Assembly (NCBI GenBank): GCA_001603115.1
Contig: LVBG01000021.1
Coordinates: 1 to 64,000 of the forward strand
Source: Spirochaetales bacterium Spiro_05
GTDB taxonomy: Bacteria > Spirochaetota > Spirochaetia > Sphaerochaetales > Sphaerochaetaceae
Length of the DNA: 64,000 nt
Direction: 5' to 3'
The notes beneath the pieces were generated by a model that saw only the letters and a program-made list of their open reading frames with translations, searched no databases and was not told where the DNA came from. The position numbers were made by a program, and so were the translations under genes. Below are positions 8,398-16,964 of this stretch, piece by piece (positions within the stretch are counted from its first letter, which is position 1; the number at the start of each line of letters is the position of its first letter).

Positions 8398-9402
8398 CTA
8401 CTTCTTCTGGACGTATTTGCGGATATCGAAGGAGACCGCAGAGACGATGATGACACCCTTGATGATGTTCTGCCAGTACGGGTTGACCCCGATGAACGTC
8501 AGACCATAGTTGATGAAGCTGAAGATGATGACACCCGCGATTACCCCGCTGACCGTACCAACACCACCGGTGGTAGATACACCACCGACAACACAGCTGG
8601 CGATGGCATCAAGCTCATACCCGTTGCCGTAGTTGTTGGTTGCACCTCCAGTACGGGCTGCTTCCAGCACGCCTGAGAGCGAGATGAGAAAACCACATAC
8701 CCCAAAGAGCCCCACCAAGGTCTTGGTGATGTTGATGCCTGAAACAGCAGCTGCCTCAGGGTTTCCCCCCACCGCGTATACGTTCTTGCCGAACACGGTC
8801 TTGTTCAGGACGAACCAGACGATGATCGAAACAATACCCGCAAAGACAACGATGACCGGGACAAAGCCCACTGAACCCGAGCCGAGGAAGGTGAAATCAG
8901 CTCTGAGGCCGCCGATGGGCTGGCTGTTGTTCGGGGGCATGTTGAAGTAGATGGAGTTGATCCCATAGATGATCAACATGGAACTGAGGGTTGCGATGAA
9001 GGCCGGTACCTTGAATTTGGCTACGATGAGGCCGTTCATCATCCCAAACAACGTACCTACTGCAACGGCCAGCAGAATCGGCAGAATCACAGGCACCTGC
9101 CCCAAATCGGGGTAGAAGCGCCTGACATAGTCAGCAGTCTGCAGCATGGAAGCTGAGATGACCGCTGCCATACCAACCAAACGGCCACCACCAAGGTCTA
9201 CACCACCGGTAAGGATGACAAACATCATACCCAGGGCCATGATGATCTTCGTGGAGCTCATCATCAGGATATCGCGCAGTACCTGCAAACGCAGGATCCT
9301 TGGATTGATGATGGCGATGACGACGACAAGCAGGAGCAAGACCAAGAAAATTGCCTTGTCCATGACGAACTGTTTCACTTTTTTTGCATTCAGCATTTCC
9401 AT
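8398..9402 (-). CDS. mglC: Sugar ABC transporter permease MglC-like, 334 aa
   Basis: Inner-membrane channel subunit of a ribose/galactose-class ABC importer. Seen: about eight to ten hydrophobic segments starting at [19 protein letters not shown]; the [21 protein letters not shown] segment; the EAAAVSGI cytoplasmic loop that contacts the ATPase; and the conserved [22 protein letters not shown] block near the C-terminus, all typical of this permease family. I place the start at ATG 9402, preceded by GGAGGG with an 8-base gap; a longer frame reaches into mglA but lacks any signal. It begins 13 bases after the mglA stop, so it is co-transcribed and probably coupled. Confidence 0.94.
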   Translation of the reverse strand: MEMLNAKKVKQFVMDKAIFLVLLLLVVVIAIINPRILRLQVLRDILMMSSTKIIMALGMMFVILTGGVDLGGGRLVGMAAVISASMLQTADYVRRFYPDLGQVPVILPILLAVAVGTLFGMMNGLIVAKFKVPAFIATLSSMLIIYGINSIYFNMPPNNSQPIGGLRADFTFLGSGSVGFVPVIVVFAGIVSIIVWFVLNKTVFGKNVYAVGGNPEAAAVSGINITKTLVGLFGVCGFLISLSGVLEAARTGGATNNYGNGYELDAIASCVVGGVSTTGGVGTVSGVIAGVIIFSFINYGLTFIGVNPYWQNIIKGVIIVSAVSFDIRKYVQKK

Positions 9403-9415
9403 ATGGTTCACCCTC

Positions 9416-10924
9416 CTACCCGACGTACTTTGTCGCCAGTTCCATGATTGCTTCCTGGTTTGTCTCTTTGCTGGCCACCACACCGGCGACCCTGCCCTCA
9501 CTCATGACCACTATTCTGTCGGTCATCCCCAGCAGCTCGGGCATTTCACTGCTGATCATGATCACACCCTTGCCTTGGGCGGCAAGCTCGCGCATGATCA
9601 CATAGATCTCAAACTTTGCACCAACGTCGATACCACGGGTCGGTTCGTCCAGAATGAGAATATCGGGAACGGTGAGCAGCCACCGGGCGAAGAGTACCTT
9701 CTGCTGGTTTCCTCCGCTCAGGCTCTTGATAAGTGTCCTGGCCGATGGGGTTTTGATATCCAGTTCCTTGATGCTCTTCTTCGTGTCAGCTGCCATCTTG
9801 GCAGCATTGAGCAGACCGTTCTTGTTCCGATACGCATTGATGTTTGCGATGACAAGGTTCTCCTGTACCGAGAGGACAGGGAAAATACCGGTTGCACGCC
9901 GTTCCTCGGTCAGCAATGCCATGCCCAGACGTTTGGCATCGTAGGCATTGTTGCAGACCACCTCCTTGCCATTTACAAAGAGCTTGCCTTGGCTGTGGAG
10001 CCTCAGGCCGAACACCGCCTCCATGACTTCGGTTCGCTGGGCACCGACAAGACCCCCGATACCCAGGATTTCTCCCTTGTGCAATGTAAGCGATACATCC
10101 TTGAAGCTTCGGGGATTCGGAGAGGTATACTGCTCGATTCGCAAAAGCTCTCCACCAATGGTACTCTCCCCAGAAGGGAAGCGATGGGTAAGGTCTCGTC
10201 CAACCATGCGCTTGATGATGGTAGCTGTCGTAAGCTCGTTTGCAGGCCAGGTGCCCACATACTTGCCATCGCGCATGATGGTGACTTCGTCGCTGATCTT
10301 CAGGATCTCTTCCATCTTATGGGAAATATAGATGATGGCCACACCTCGTGCCTTCAGAGAGCGAATGATGGTGAACAGATGCTCCACCTCATTCTCCGTC
10401 AGCGAGGAACTTGGCTCATCCATAATGATGATTTTTGATTCATAGGATACGGCCTTCGCAATCTCGACACTCTGTGCCTTTGACACCGAGAGGGTGCGCA
10501 AAAGATCGGTAGGCTGAATAGTGTTGAGATTGAGCTCCTTCAACAAGGAGGCTGTCATCTCATACATGGTCTTGTGGTCAACAACCGGACTCTTCGATCC
10601 ACCGATACGTGGATATCTGCCCAACCAGATGTTCTCCATGACCGAGCGATAGGGGATCAAATGGAGCTCTTGGTGGATCATCGAGATCCCAAGCGCTAGA
10701 GCTTCCTTTACGCTGTTGATGTTCACCGGCTGTCCATTGAAGGAAATCTGCCCTTCATCCATGGAATACAGGCCGAAGAGGCACTTCATCAGGGTGGACT
10801 TTCCTGCCCCATTTTCTCCCATGAGAGCGTGTACCGTTCCCGGCCTCACCTTCAGTGTTACGTCGTCCAATGCCTTGACGCCGGGAAATGACTTGGAGAC
10901 ATGGTCCATTTCTAATACATACAT
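9416..10924 (-). CDS. mglA: Sugar ABC transporter ATPase MglA-like, 502 aa
   Basis: Cytoplasmic ATPase with two tandem nucleotide-binding domains, the layout used by ribose/galactose-class importers. First domain: Walker A GENGAGKST near residue 37, signature LSVSKAQSVEIAKA, Walker B IIIMDEPSSSL. Second domain: a degenerate Walker A (GGLVGAQRTE), signature LSGGNQQKV, Walker B ILILDEPTRGID. The weak second P-loop is normal here, since only one site hydrolyses well. It lies between mglB and mglC; an attenuator-like hairpin separates it from mglB, which would lower its level relative to the binding protein. Confidence 0.96.
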   Translation of the reverse strand: MYVLEMDHVSKSFPGVKALDDVTLKVRPGTVHALMGENGAGKSTLMKCLFGLYSMDEGQISFNGQPVNINSVKEALALGISMIHQELHLIPYRSVMENIWLGRYPRIGGSKSPVVDHKTMYEMTASLLKELNLNTIQPTDLLRTLSVSKAQSVEIAKAVSYESKIIIMDEPSSSLTENEVEHLFTIIRSLKARGVAIIYISHKMEEILKISDEVTIMRDGKYVGTWPANELTTATIIKRMVGRDLTHRFPSGESTIGGELLRIEQYTSPNPRSFKDVSLTLHKGEILGIGGLVGAQRTEVMEAVFGLRLHSQGKLFVNGKEVVCNNAYDAKRLGMALLTEERRATGIFPVLSVQENLVIANINAYRNKNGLLNAAKMAADTKKSIKELDIKTPSARTLIKSLSGGNQQKVLFARWLLTVPDILILDEPTRGIDVGAKFEIYVIMRELAAQGKGVIMISSEMPELLGMTDRIVVMSEGRVAGVVASKETNQEAIMELATKYVG

Positions 10925-10967
10925 GACTTCCCCCGTCTCCCCGGAGATCCCGGGGTGTAGTTCCTTG

Positions 10968-11003
10968 AAAAAACCCTCCGGATTAACGAGCTAACCCGGA
11001 GGG
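10968..11003 (-). terminator. Attenuating terminator between mglB and mglA
   Basis: CCCTCCGG (10974-10981) pairs perfectly with CCGGAGGG (10996-11003). On the minus strand the stem is followed by six T (10973-10968). It is intrinsic-terminator-like but sits inside the operon, so partial read-through is expected. Confidence 0.78.
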
Positions 11004-11024
11004 GGAATCACACTGACTCAGTTC

Positions 11025-12038
11025 TTATTTGAACTGCTTGTAGTTCTCTTTGGTAACCTTCTGGTAAGGAACCCAAACGTACTTGCCATCAGTGATCTTG
11101 TAGCCGATGGAGTCGCTGGTGGGTTTGATGCCACGAGCCAAGTCGTAGGAGAGCATGAAGGTTGCACGGCCCTGGTTGACAGCGTCATTGAGGACGGTGC
11201 CGAGCAGGGTGCCTTCTTCGAGAGCCTGCAATGCGGGAGCGGTTGCATCAACACCGACGACGGGCATGAACTTTCCGTCCTTGAAGTAACCGGCAGCCTT
11301 GAGGGCTTCGATTGCACCGAGGGCCATATCGTCGTTGTTTGCGAACACTGCCTCAATCTTGTCGCCCTGGCTGGCAATGAAAGCAGCCATCTTTTCCTGG
11401 CCCTTTACACGGTCCCACATGCCGGTGTCTTCAGCAAGCTTCTGCACCTTGATTCCGTTGTCCTGCAGATTCTTGATGGAGTACTCGGTGCGGAGCTCTG
11501 CGTCCTGGTGACCGGGCTCGCCCTTGAGCATGACATACTGCAATACGCCGTCGCCATTCTTGTCCATGGACTTGTTGGCCTTCCAGTAGTCGGCAATGAT
11601 CTGGCCACTCATGGTACCGGACTCTTCAGCACGGGCACCAACATAGTAGATCTTGTCCCACTTTGCCATGTCTTCAGCAAGCGGCTCGCGATTGAAGAAC
11701 ACTACGGGAATGTTGGCCTTCTTGGCCTTGTCGATGATGACACCGGCTGCGGTGCGGTCGACAGGATTGATCTGCATGGCTTTCATGCCCTTGGTGATGA
11801 ACAGGTCGACCTTCTCATTCTGGGTGGCCTGAATGTTCATGGAGTCGACAACCTCCACCTTTGCATCAGTCTCTGCTGCTGCAGCGACGATTGCATTGCG
11901 GACACCAGTCATGAACGTGTCATCAAACTTGTAGATGGCGCATCCGATTTCAATGGCCTTGCTGTCAGACTGACCCTGTGCAAACATGGGTGTTGCCAAG
12001 GCAAGTGCCAAGCACACAACTGCGGTAATCTTTTTCAT
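11025..12038 (-). CDS. mglB: Galactose/glucose-type periplasmic binding protein MglB-like, 337 aa
   Basis: Substrate-binding protein for the mglAC importer. An N-terminal signal (MKKITAVVCLALALATPMFA) is followed by the mature type 1 fold. Features resembling galactose-binding proteins are: GCAIYKFDDTFMTGVRNAI at the first strand; IQATQNEKVDLFITKGMKAMQINPVD; VVFFNREP; the DKNGDGVLQ calcium-loop-like segment; VFANNDDMALGAIEAL; and PVVGVDATAPALQAL. Galactose or glucose is the likely ligand, from these family-typical contacts. ATG 12038 has a GGAGG site 5 bases upstream. It is the first gene of the operon; the hairpin after it should leave mglB more abundant than mglAC, as usual for binding proteins. 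Confidence 0.95.
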   Translation of the reverse strand: MKKITAVVCLALALATPMFAQGQSDSKAIEIGCAIYKFDDTFMTGVRNAIVAAAAETDAKVEVVDSMNIQATQNEKVDLFITKGMKAMQINPVDRTAAGVIIDKAKKANIPVVFFNREPLAEDMAKWDKIYYVGARAEESGTMSGQIIADYWKANKSMDKNGDGVLQYVMLKGEPGHQDAELRTEYSIKNLQDNGIKVQKLAEDTGMWDRVKGQEKMAAFIASQGDKIEAVFANNDDMALGAIEALKAAGYFKDGKFMPVVGVDATAPALQALEEGTLLGTVLNDAVNQGRATFMLSYDLARGIKPTSDSIGYKITDGKYVWVPYQKVTKENYKQFK

Positions 12039-12098
12039 AGATCCCTCCTAATGGATTTTCTCTGTACTCAGTCTTGCATGGGCCTCGTAAGCCGTACA

Positions 12099-12114
12099 TG
12101 CAATTTTTTTTGCA
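12099..12114. promoter_or_regulatory. Inverted repeat upstream of mglB
   Basis: TGCAA and TTGCA arms flank a run of T, about 60 bases before the mglB start, in a region rich in A/T tracts. It could be an operator or upstream promoter element. I cannot assign a regulator; the rest of 12039-12214 shows no gene. Confidence 0.3.
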
Positions 12115-12214
12115 CAATCTTGGTTTTTTTTCGATTCCAGAGAAAAAACTTCCATGTAAGATTTTGAGGGAAGCCAGAATGCTGCTTGAACGCTATCTAC
12201 CGCATATCAAGGAG

Positions 12215-13138
12215 TTACAGTTGCTCAAGCACCTGTTCGATGATTGAAAGTGCCGCACATTTCTCACAACTCTCTCGTCCTGCCAAGGCCCCCGGTCCAT
12301 GACAGGAGGACTCGAGGAAGCGAGAGTCCTCCGCCTTGAAAACCACCTCCCCACCACCTGGGGGGAAGGCATGCATCCATGTCCACCCTGAGGGGTGTAT
12401 GTGGGCATCGAGGTGACACTCATGGAGCAGACAGAAGGAGTTGATCGCAGGATCTGCTCCAGGGTGCCAGGGTCTTCCCAGAAATACACTCCCATCTGCA
12501 ACTTTCGCTTCCCTGACCAGGTTGCACCGATAGAACACAAAGCCCAGCTTTTCCTGTTTGGTTGAGGGAGCTGTGAGGTACCCAGAACCTCTGGAGAGGA
12601 TGGTGCACTCCTCAAAGAGTGCCGCACCCCCGCCGAAGATAAAATCAATATTGCCGGCAATCAGGCAGTTTTGCAGTCGATGGCTGCCGCAATCGAGCAG
12701 AAGGGTATCCTGCCAACCAAGCAACGAACAGTCGGTGAGCGTGGTGTGATCTGCTCCTGTGCAGGTACGAAAAGCCACTGCCTGCAAGCCCTTCACCTTC
12801 CCTGGATTCTCCTCCACCCGCTGCCGATGGGCCTCATAGTCGAACGAGTTTGCAATCGTCAGGCTCTCTGCATGAAAGAAAGGACTGCAGACACTCACCG
12901 ATGCCGATGCAAACGTTCCCATCATCTTCCCGTCCCGCTCCATGAAAGCGGCATCCCCATAGCTGAGCATGGTTCTCTCCCGTCCCCTGCCCAGCAGGGT
13001 GACGTCAGGACGATTGATGCACACTTTCTCGGTATATACACCCTCTTCCAGCTGGATGACCAGCGGTCCTTGCACCGTTTGGGCAAGCACCTCATTGATA
13101 CTCTCTCCGACCTTCACCACTCTTGTCTGTGTCTGCAT
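12215..13138 (-). CDS. Pectinesterase-family protein without signal peptide, 307 aa
   Basis: Carbohydrate esterase family 8: removes methyl esters from polygalacturonate. Seen: right-handed beta-helix repeats; the VRTCTG-like segment AFRTCTGADHTTLTDCSLLGWQDTL with the family's QDT; the catalytic NIDFIFGGG block holding the nucleophile Asp; and LGRPWHPG holding the conserved Arg-Trp. No signal peptide is visible from either possible start, so the enzyme would be cytoplasmic and act on imported oligogalacturonides. I use ATG 13138; a TATGAT box ends 6 bases before it and contains part of an earlier in-frame ATG (13159 start), which argues against that longer start. The gene stands alone between nifJ and mglB. 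Confidence 0.9.
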   Translation of the reverse strand: MQTQTRVVKVGESINEVLAQTVQGPLVIQLEEGVYTEKVCINRPDVTLLGRGRERTMLSYGDAAFMERDGKMMGTFASASVSVCSPFFHAESLTIANSFDYEAHRQRVEENPGKVKGLQAVAFRTCTGADHTTLTDCSLLGWQDTLLLDCGSHRLQNCLIAGNIDFIFGGGAALFEECTILSRGSGYLTAPSTKQEKLGFVFYRCNLVREAKVADGSVFLGRPWHPGADPAINSFCLLHECHLDAHIHPSGWTWMHAFPPGGGEVVFKAEDSRFLESSCHGPGALAGRESCEKCAALSIIEQVLEQL

Positions 13139-13144
13139 GCTTCC

Positions 13145-13150
13145 ATCATA
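13145..13150 (-). promoter_or_regulatory. -10 box abutting the pectinesterase start
   Basis: TATGAT on the minus strand, 6 bases before ATG 13138. No clear -35 at 16-18 bases; no ribosome site. Confidence 0.45.
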
Positions 13151-13209
13151 ACCGCACAAGCTTGGAATTTACCGACACAAGTTTCTCTCTTTCCTTTGTG
13201 TAAGCGTAG

Positions 13210-13238
13210 AAAAAGGGCTGCCGCAGTGCGACAGCCCC
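13210..13238 (-). terminator. Intrinsic terminator of nifJ
   Basis: On the minus strand GGGCTG (13237-13232) pairs with CAGCCC (13220-13215), followed by five T (13214-13210). It lies 24 bases after the nifJ stop. Confidence 0.8.
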
Positions 13239-13261
13239 GAAAACACAAACTACAATGAGTC

Positions 13262-16200
13262 TTACATCAAAGGACCAAGCTTCTCGAAGAAACTCCAGCG
13301 CTTCAATGCATCGGCCTCAGCCTTCGCGAAGAGATCTTCGGCATTCTCAGGATTCGTCTTGTAGAGTGAAGTATAGCGAACCTCACCCTTGATGAAATCC
13401 TGGAAAGAACCGGAAATCGGCTTTGCATCCCAGCTGAATCTCTTGCCTTCCTCGAGTGAGGGGTTGAAGCGGTAGAGCGGCCAGTAACCAGCTTCCACTG
13501 CCTTCTTCTCCTCAACCTGGCTGAAACGCATGTTCATGCCGTGGTTGATACACGGGGAGTAACAGAAGATGATGGAGGGACCCTTCCATGCAACTGCTTC
13601 CTGCAGGGCCTTCTGGGCATGCAGGCGGTTGGAACCGAGTGCGATGGAAGCAACATACGCATGTCCGTAGGTCATGCACATGAAGCCCATGTTCTTCTTG
13701 CCGATCTCCTTACCTGCGTTTGCAAACTTTGCAACGGCAGCGATCGGAGTGGCCTTGGAAGCCTGCCCACCGGTGTTGGAGTACACTTCGGTGTCGAGCA
13801 CCAGGATGTTGACGTTCCTACCAGAGGCAACGACGTGGTCAACACCACCGTAGCCAATGTCATAGGCCCAGCCATCACCACCGATGATGAAGACAACCTT
13901 GTCGGCAAAATAGTCCTTCAGCTCATCAATCTTGACAAGCACGGCCTTCTGCTCGGCATTGGCAGCAGCCATAGCCTCGGGAAGGGCAGCCTGGACTGCC
14001 TTCTGAGCAGCGTTGGCAGCATCAGAGGACTCATCCCACAGCTCGATGGACTTTTCGATGGCACTCTTCAGCGCATCGGTGGTACCCAGTGCAAACAGCT
14101 GATCGATGTAGATGCGCAGCTGCTCGCGGTTGGAGTCCACGGCAAGGCGCATGCCCAGACCATACTCAGCATTGTCCTCGAAGAGACTGTTTCCCCATGC
14201 CGGACCCTGCCCATCACTCTGGCGTACAGTGTACGGAGTGGTCGGGAAGGTACCGCTGTAGATGGAAGAACAACCGGTTGCGTTGGCTACGATCATGCGA
14301 TCACCACAGATCTGGGAGACCATCTTCACATAGGGGGTCTCACCACAGCCGGCGCAAGCACCGGAGAACTCAAAGAGCGGCTGCTTGAACTGCAGGCCCT
14401 TGATTGAGGTCTCAGGAGCGCCATCGAGCACATCGTAGGGCAGAGCTTCGAAGAACTCAGCATTGGCGATCTCACCAGCATCACGCTCGGTCTGGATCGG
14501 GCTGAACTCAAGGGACTTCACCTTGGACGGGCAGGTCTCGATACAAACACCACAACCCTGGCAGTCCTCAGTGTAGACCTGGATCTTGAACTGGAGATTG
14601 CGATCGTTCTTGGTGCTGGACTTCAGGACCGTGAAAGTCTCTGGTGCTCCTTCCAAATCCTTCGGATCAATCTGCTTGGCGCGGATTGCAGCGTGGGGAC
14701 AGGACTGTACGCACTGGTTGCACTGGATGCAGTTCTCAGAAATCCAGTGAGGCACGAAGGGTGCAACACCGCGCTTCTCGAACTTGGCGGTAGCGGTCGG
14801 CAGACTGCCGTCAAACGACATCTTGGATACGGGAATATCATTGCCCTTCAGGTGCATGATGGGCTCCATGATGTCCTTTGCAAAGTCGTCGGCATCTGCG
14901 GGGATCAGGCGAGCAGGCTCATAGCTCTTGGTGATCTTTGCAGGAATGACAACCTGATGCAGTGCATCGCTTGCGCCATCAACAGCGGCCCAGTTCTGCT
15001 TAACGATGTCCTCGCCCTTCTTGATGAAGGTCTTCTTGATGTACTGCTTGACCAAATCAATGGCCTCAGTCTCAGGAAGCACTTCGCTGATCTTGAAGAA
15101 CGCGGCCTGCATGACCGTGTTGATGCGGCTTCCGAGACCGGCTTTCTCAGCAATCTCAAGAGCGTTGATGTTGTAGAAACGGATCTTTTTCTCGATGATC
15201 TGCTCCTGCATCTCGCGTGTCAGGTGCTCAAAGACTTCGTCAGAGGAAATCTGGCTGTTGAGCAGGAAGACACCACCCTTCTTGAGCGGACCGAGCATGT
15301 CATAGCGCCCAATGTAGGCGGGGTTGTGACAGGCAACAAAGTCGGCATGGTCGATGAGCCAGGGCATATCCAACGAACTCTTGCCGAAGCGAAGATGGCT
15401 GACGGTGATACCGCCGCTCTTCTTGGAGTCGTAGGAAAAGTAAGCCTGTGCATTGAGCTCGGTGTTGTCGCCGATGATCTTGATGGAGTTCTTGTTTGCA
15501 CCGACGGTACCGTCGGAACCAAGACCCCAGAACATGCAGGAAACGACACCAGCGGGAGAGACGTTGATCGTCTCACTCACCGGGATGGAGCGACCGGTCA
15601 CGTCGTCATTGATGCCGACGGTGAAGTTGCTGAAAGCCTTGCCGGCAAGGTGATCGTAGACAGCCTTTGCATGGGTGGGAGTGAAGTCCTTGCTGGAAAG
15701 ACCAAAGCGGCCACCGATGACCTGCATGTCAGTCCTGCCCATCTGGCTGAGAGCGGTGATGACATCCTGGTAGAGGGGCTCACCGAGCGAACCGGGTTCC
15801 TTGGTGCGGTCGAGCACTGCAATGCGCTTCACCGACTGGGGAATGGCCTGGACAAAGTGCTTGGCACTGAACGGGCGATAGAGGCGAACCTTCAGCACAC
15901 CAGTCTTGCCACCCTTCTTGTTCAGGTAGTCGCTGGCCCACTCGAAGGTGTCTGCACCGCTGCCCATCACGATGACGATATCGGTAGCATTGGGATCACC
16001 GACATAGTCGAAGAGGTGGTACGGACGACCGGTGAGTGCGGAGACCTGGTCCATGTACTTCTGCACCATCTCGGGGAGGGCTTCGTAGTACGTATTGACG
16101 GTCTCACGACCCTGGAAGTAGACGTCTTCGTTCTGAGCTGCAACCTTCAACTTCGGATGCTCGGGGCGCATTGCCCTTTCGCGGAAGCGGCGGACATACT

Positions 16201-16795
16201 CTTCTTGTACCAGCGGCTTAATCTCTTCATAGGAGATCTCCTCGACCTTCTGCAGCTCGTGGGAGGTCCTGAAACCATCGAAGAAGCTGAGGAAGGGAAC
16301 CTGGGCCTCAAGGGTTGCCAGGTGAGCTACCAAGGACATGTCCATGGTCTCCTGTACGTTGTTCGCACAGGTCATGGCAAAGCCGGTATTGCGGCAGGAC
16401 ATTACGTCGGAATGATCACCAAAGATCGAGAGCGACTGTGCTGCAAGAGAACGGGCCGAGACATGAAACACGGTAGGAATCATTTCACCGGCAATCTTGT
16501 GCATGTTGGGAATCATCAACAGCAATCCCTGACTAGCTGTAAACGTGGTGGTCAAAGCACCAGCAGAGAGGGCACCATGTACGGCACCGGCTGCGCCAGC
16601 CTCGGACTGCATTTCCATGATCTCCACCGTCTTTCCCCACAGGTTCTTACGTCCGGTGCTGGACCATGAATCTGCGAACTCTCCCATCGGGGACGAGGGG
16701 GTGATCGGATAGATTGCGGCTACCTCGCTGAAGGCATATGCAATATGCGCGGCAGCGGTGTTTCCGTCAATAGTAACCCTTTTTTTGTTACCCAT
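13262..16795 (-). CDS. nifJ: Pyruvate:ferredoxin (flavodoxin) oxidoreductase, 1177 aa
   Basis: Cytoplasmic enzyme that oxidises pyruvate with CoA to acetyl-CoA, CO2 and two low-potential electrons; the key step of anaerobic sugar breakdown. It is the single-chain homodimer form at the expected length of about 1170. In order: the pyruvate-binding gamma/alpha region (AYAFSEVAAIYPITPSSPMGE); the CoA-binding domain; a two-cluster ferredoxin insert (CIQCNQCVQSCP and CQGCGVCIETCP); then the thiamine-pyrophosphate domain with CAGCGETPY, the NATGCSSIY cluster cysteine and GGDGWAYDIGYGG for Mg-TPP. ATG 16795 follows GGAG by 7 bases. Strong promoter at 16890-16918 and a leader hairpin at 16824-16842. 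Likely electron acceptors nearby are the flavodoxin (604) or a ferredoxin. Confidence 0.98.
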   Translation of the reverse strand: MGNKKRVTIDGNTAAAHIAYAFSEVAAIYPITPSSPMGEFADSWSSTGRKNLWGKTVEIMEMQSEAGAAGAVHGALSAGALTTTFTASQGLLLMIPNMHKIAGEMIPTVFHVSARSLAAQSLSIFGDHSDVMSCRNTGFAMTCANNVQETMDMSLVAHLATLEAQVPFLSFFDGFRTSHELQKVEEISYEEIKPLVQEEYVRRFRERAMRPEHPKLKVAAQNEDVYFQGRETVNTYYEALPEMVQKYMDQVSALTGRPYHLFDYVGDPNATDIVIVMGSGADTFEWASDYLNKKGGKTGVLKVRLYRPFSAKHFVQAIPQSVKRIAVLDRTKEPGSLGEPLYQDVITALSQMGRTDMQVIGGRFGLSSKDFTPTHAKAVYDHLAGKAFSNFTVGINDDVTGRSIPVSETINVSPAGVVSCMFWGLGSDGTVGANKNSIKIIGDNTELNAQAYFSYDSKKSGGITVSHLRFGKSSLDMPWLIDHADFVACHNPAYIGRYDMLGPLKKGGVFLLNSQISSDEVFEHLTREMQEQIIEKKIRFYNINALEIAEKAGLGSRINTVMQAAFFKISEVLPETEAIDLVKQYIKKTFIKKGEDIVKQNWAAVDGASDALHQVVIPAKITKSYEPARLIPADADDFAKDIMEPIMHLKGNDIPVSKMSFDGSLPTATAKFEKRGVAPFVPHWISENCIQCNQCVQSCPHAAIRAKQIDPKDLEGAPETFTVLKSSTKNDRNLQFKIQVYTEDCQGCGVCIETCPSKVKSLEFSPIQTERDAGEIANAEFFEALPYDVLDGAPETSIKGLQFKQPLFEFSGACAGCGETPYVKMVSQICGDRMIVANATGCSSIYSGTFPTTPYTVRQSDGQGPAWGNSLFEDNAEYGLGMRLAVDSNREQLRIYIDQLFALGTTDALKSAIEKSIELWDESSDAANAAQKAVQAALPEAMAAANAEQKAVLVKIDELKDYFADKVVFIIGGDGWAYDIGYGGVDHVVASGRNVNILVLDTEVYSNTGGQASKATPIAAVAKFANAGKEIGKKNMGFMCMTYGHAYVASIALGSNRLHAQKALQEAVAWKGPSIIFCYSPCINHGMNMRFSQVEEKKAVEAGYWPLYRFNPSLEEGKRFSWDAKPISGSFQDFIKGEVRYTSLYKTNPENAEDLFAKAEADALKRWSFFEKLGPLM

Positions 16796-16823
16796 TTTGA
16801 CACTCCATAAAACAGTATTTGAT

Positions 16824-16842
16824 GTACCCCAGAAGGGGGTAC
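16824..16842 (-). promoter_or_regulatory. Perfect inverted repeat in the nifJ 5' leader
   Basis: GTACCCC (16824-16830), loop AGAAG, GGGGTAC (16836-16842). It lies in the predicted nifJ leader about 28 bases before the ATG and after the promoter. No T-run follows, so it is not a terminator. An operator or an RNA hairpin controlling translation or stability is possible; no regulator can be named. Confidence 0.5.
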
Positions 16843-16889
16843 CCTATGCGCGTGCAAAAAAAAATCCACACAGATTTTCCCAGAAATCA

Positions 16890-16918
16890 ATCATAAACCA
16901 ATAAGGAATCGTTTGCAA
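16890..16918 (-). promoter_or_regulatory. Promoter of nifJ
   Basis: Minus strand: TTGCAA (16918-16913), 17-base spacer, TATGAT (16895-16890). Predicted start near 16883, giving a leader of roughly 88 bases with a hairpin. Confidence 0.65.
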
Positions 16919-16964
16919 CCTTCCCCAATCTGATTTCCTGTATTGATAAACTTTTAGCCATGTT

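Noticed and set aside
9146-10438. 430-codon open frame on + opposite mglA/mglC
   Set aside because: Crosses two real genes on the other strand and matches no family.
14693-16669. 658-codon open frame on + opposite nifJ
   Set aside because: Antisense to a fully matched NifJ; the composition is that of a reversed coding strand and no start signal or domain is visible.
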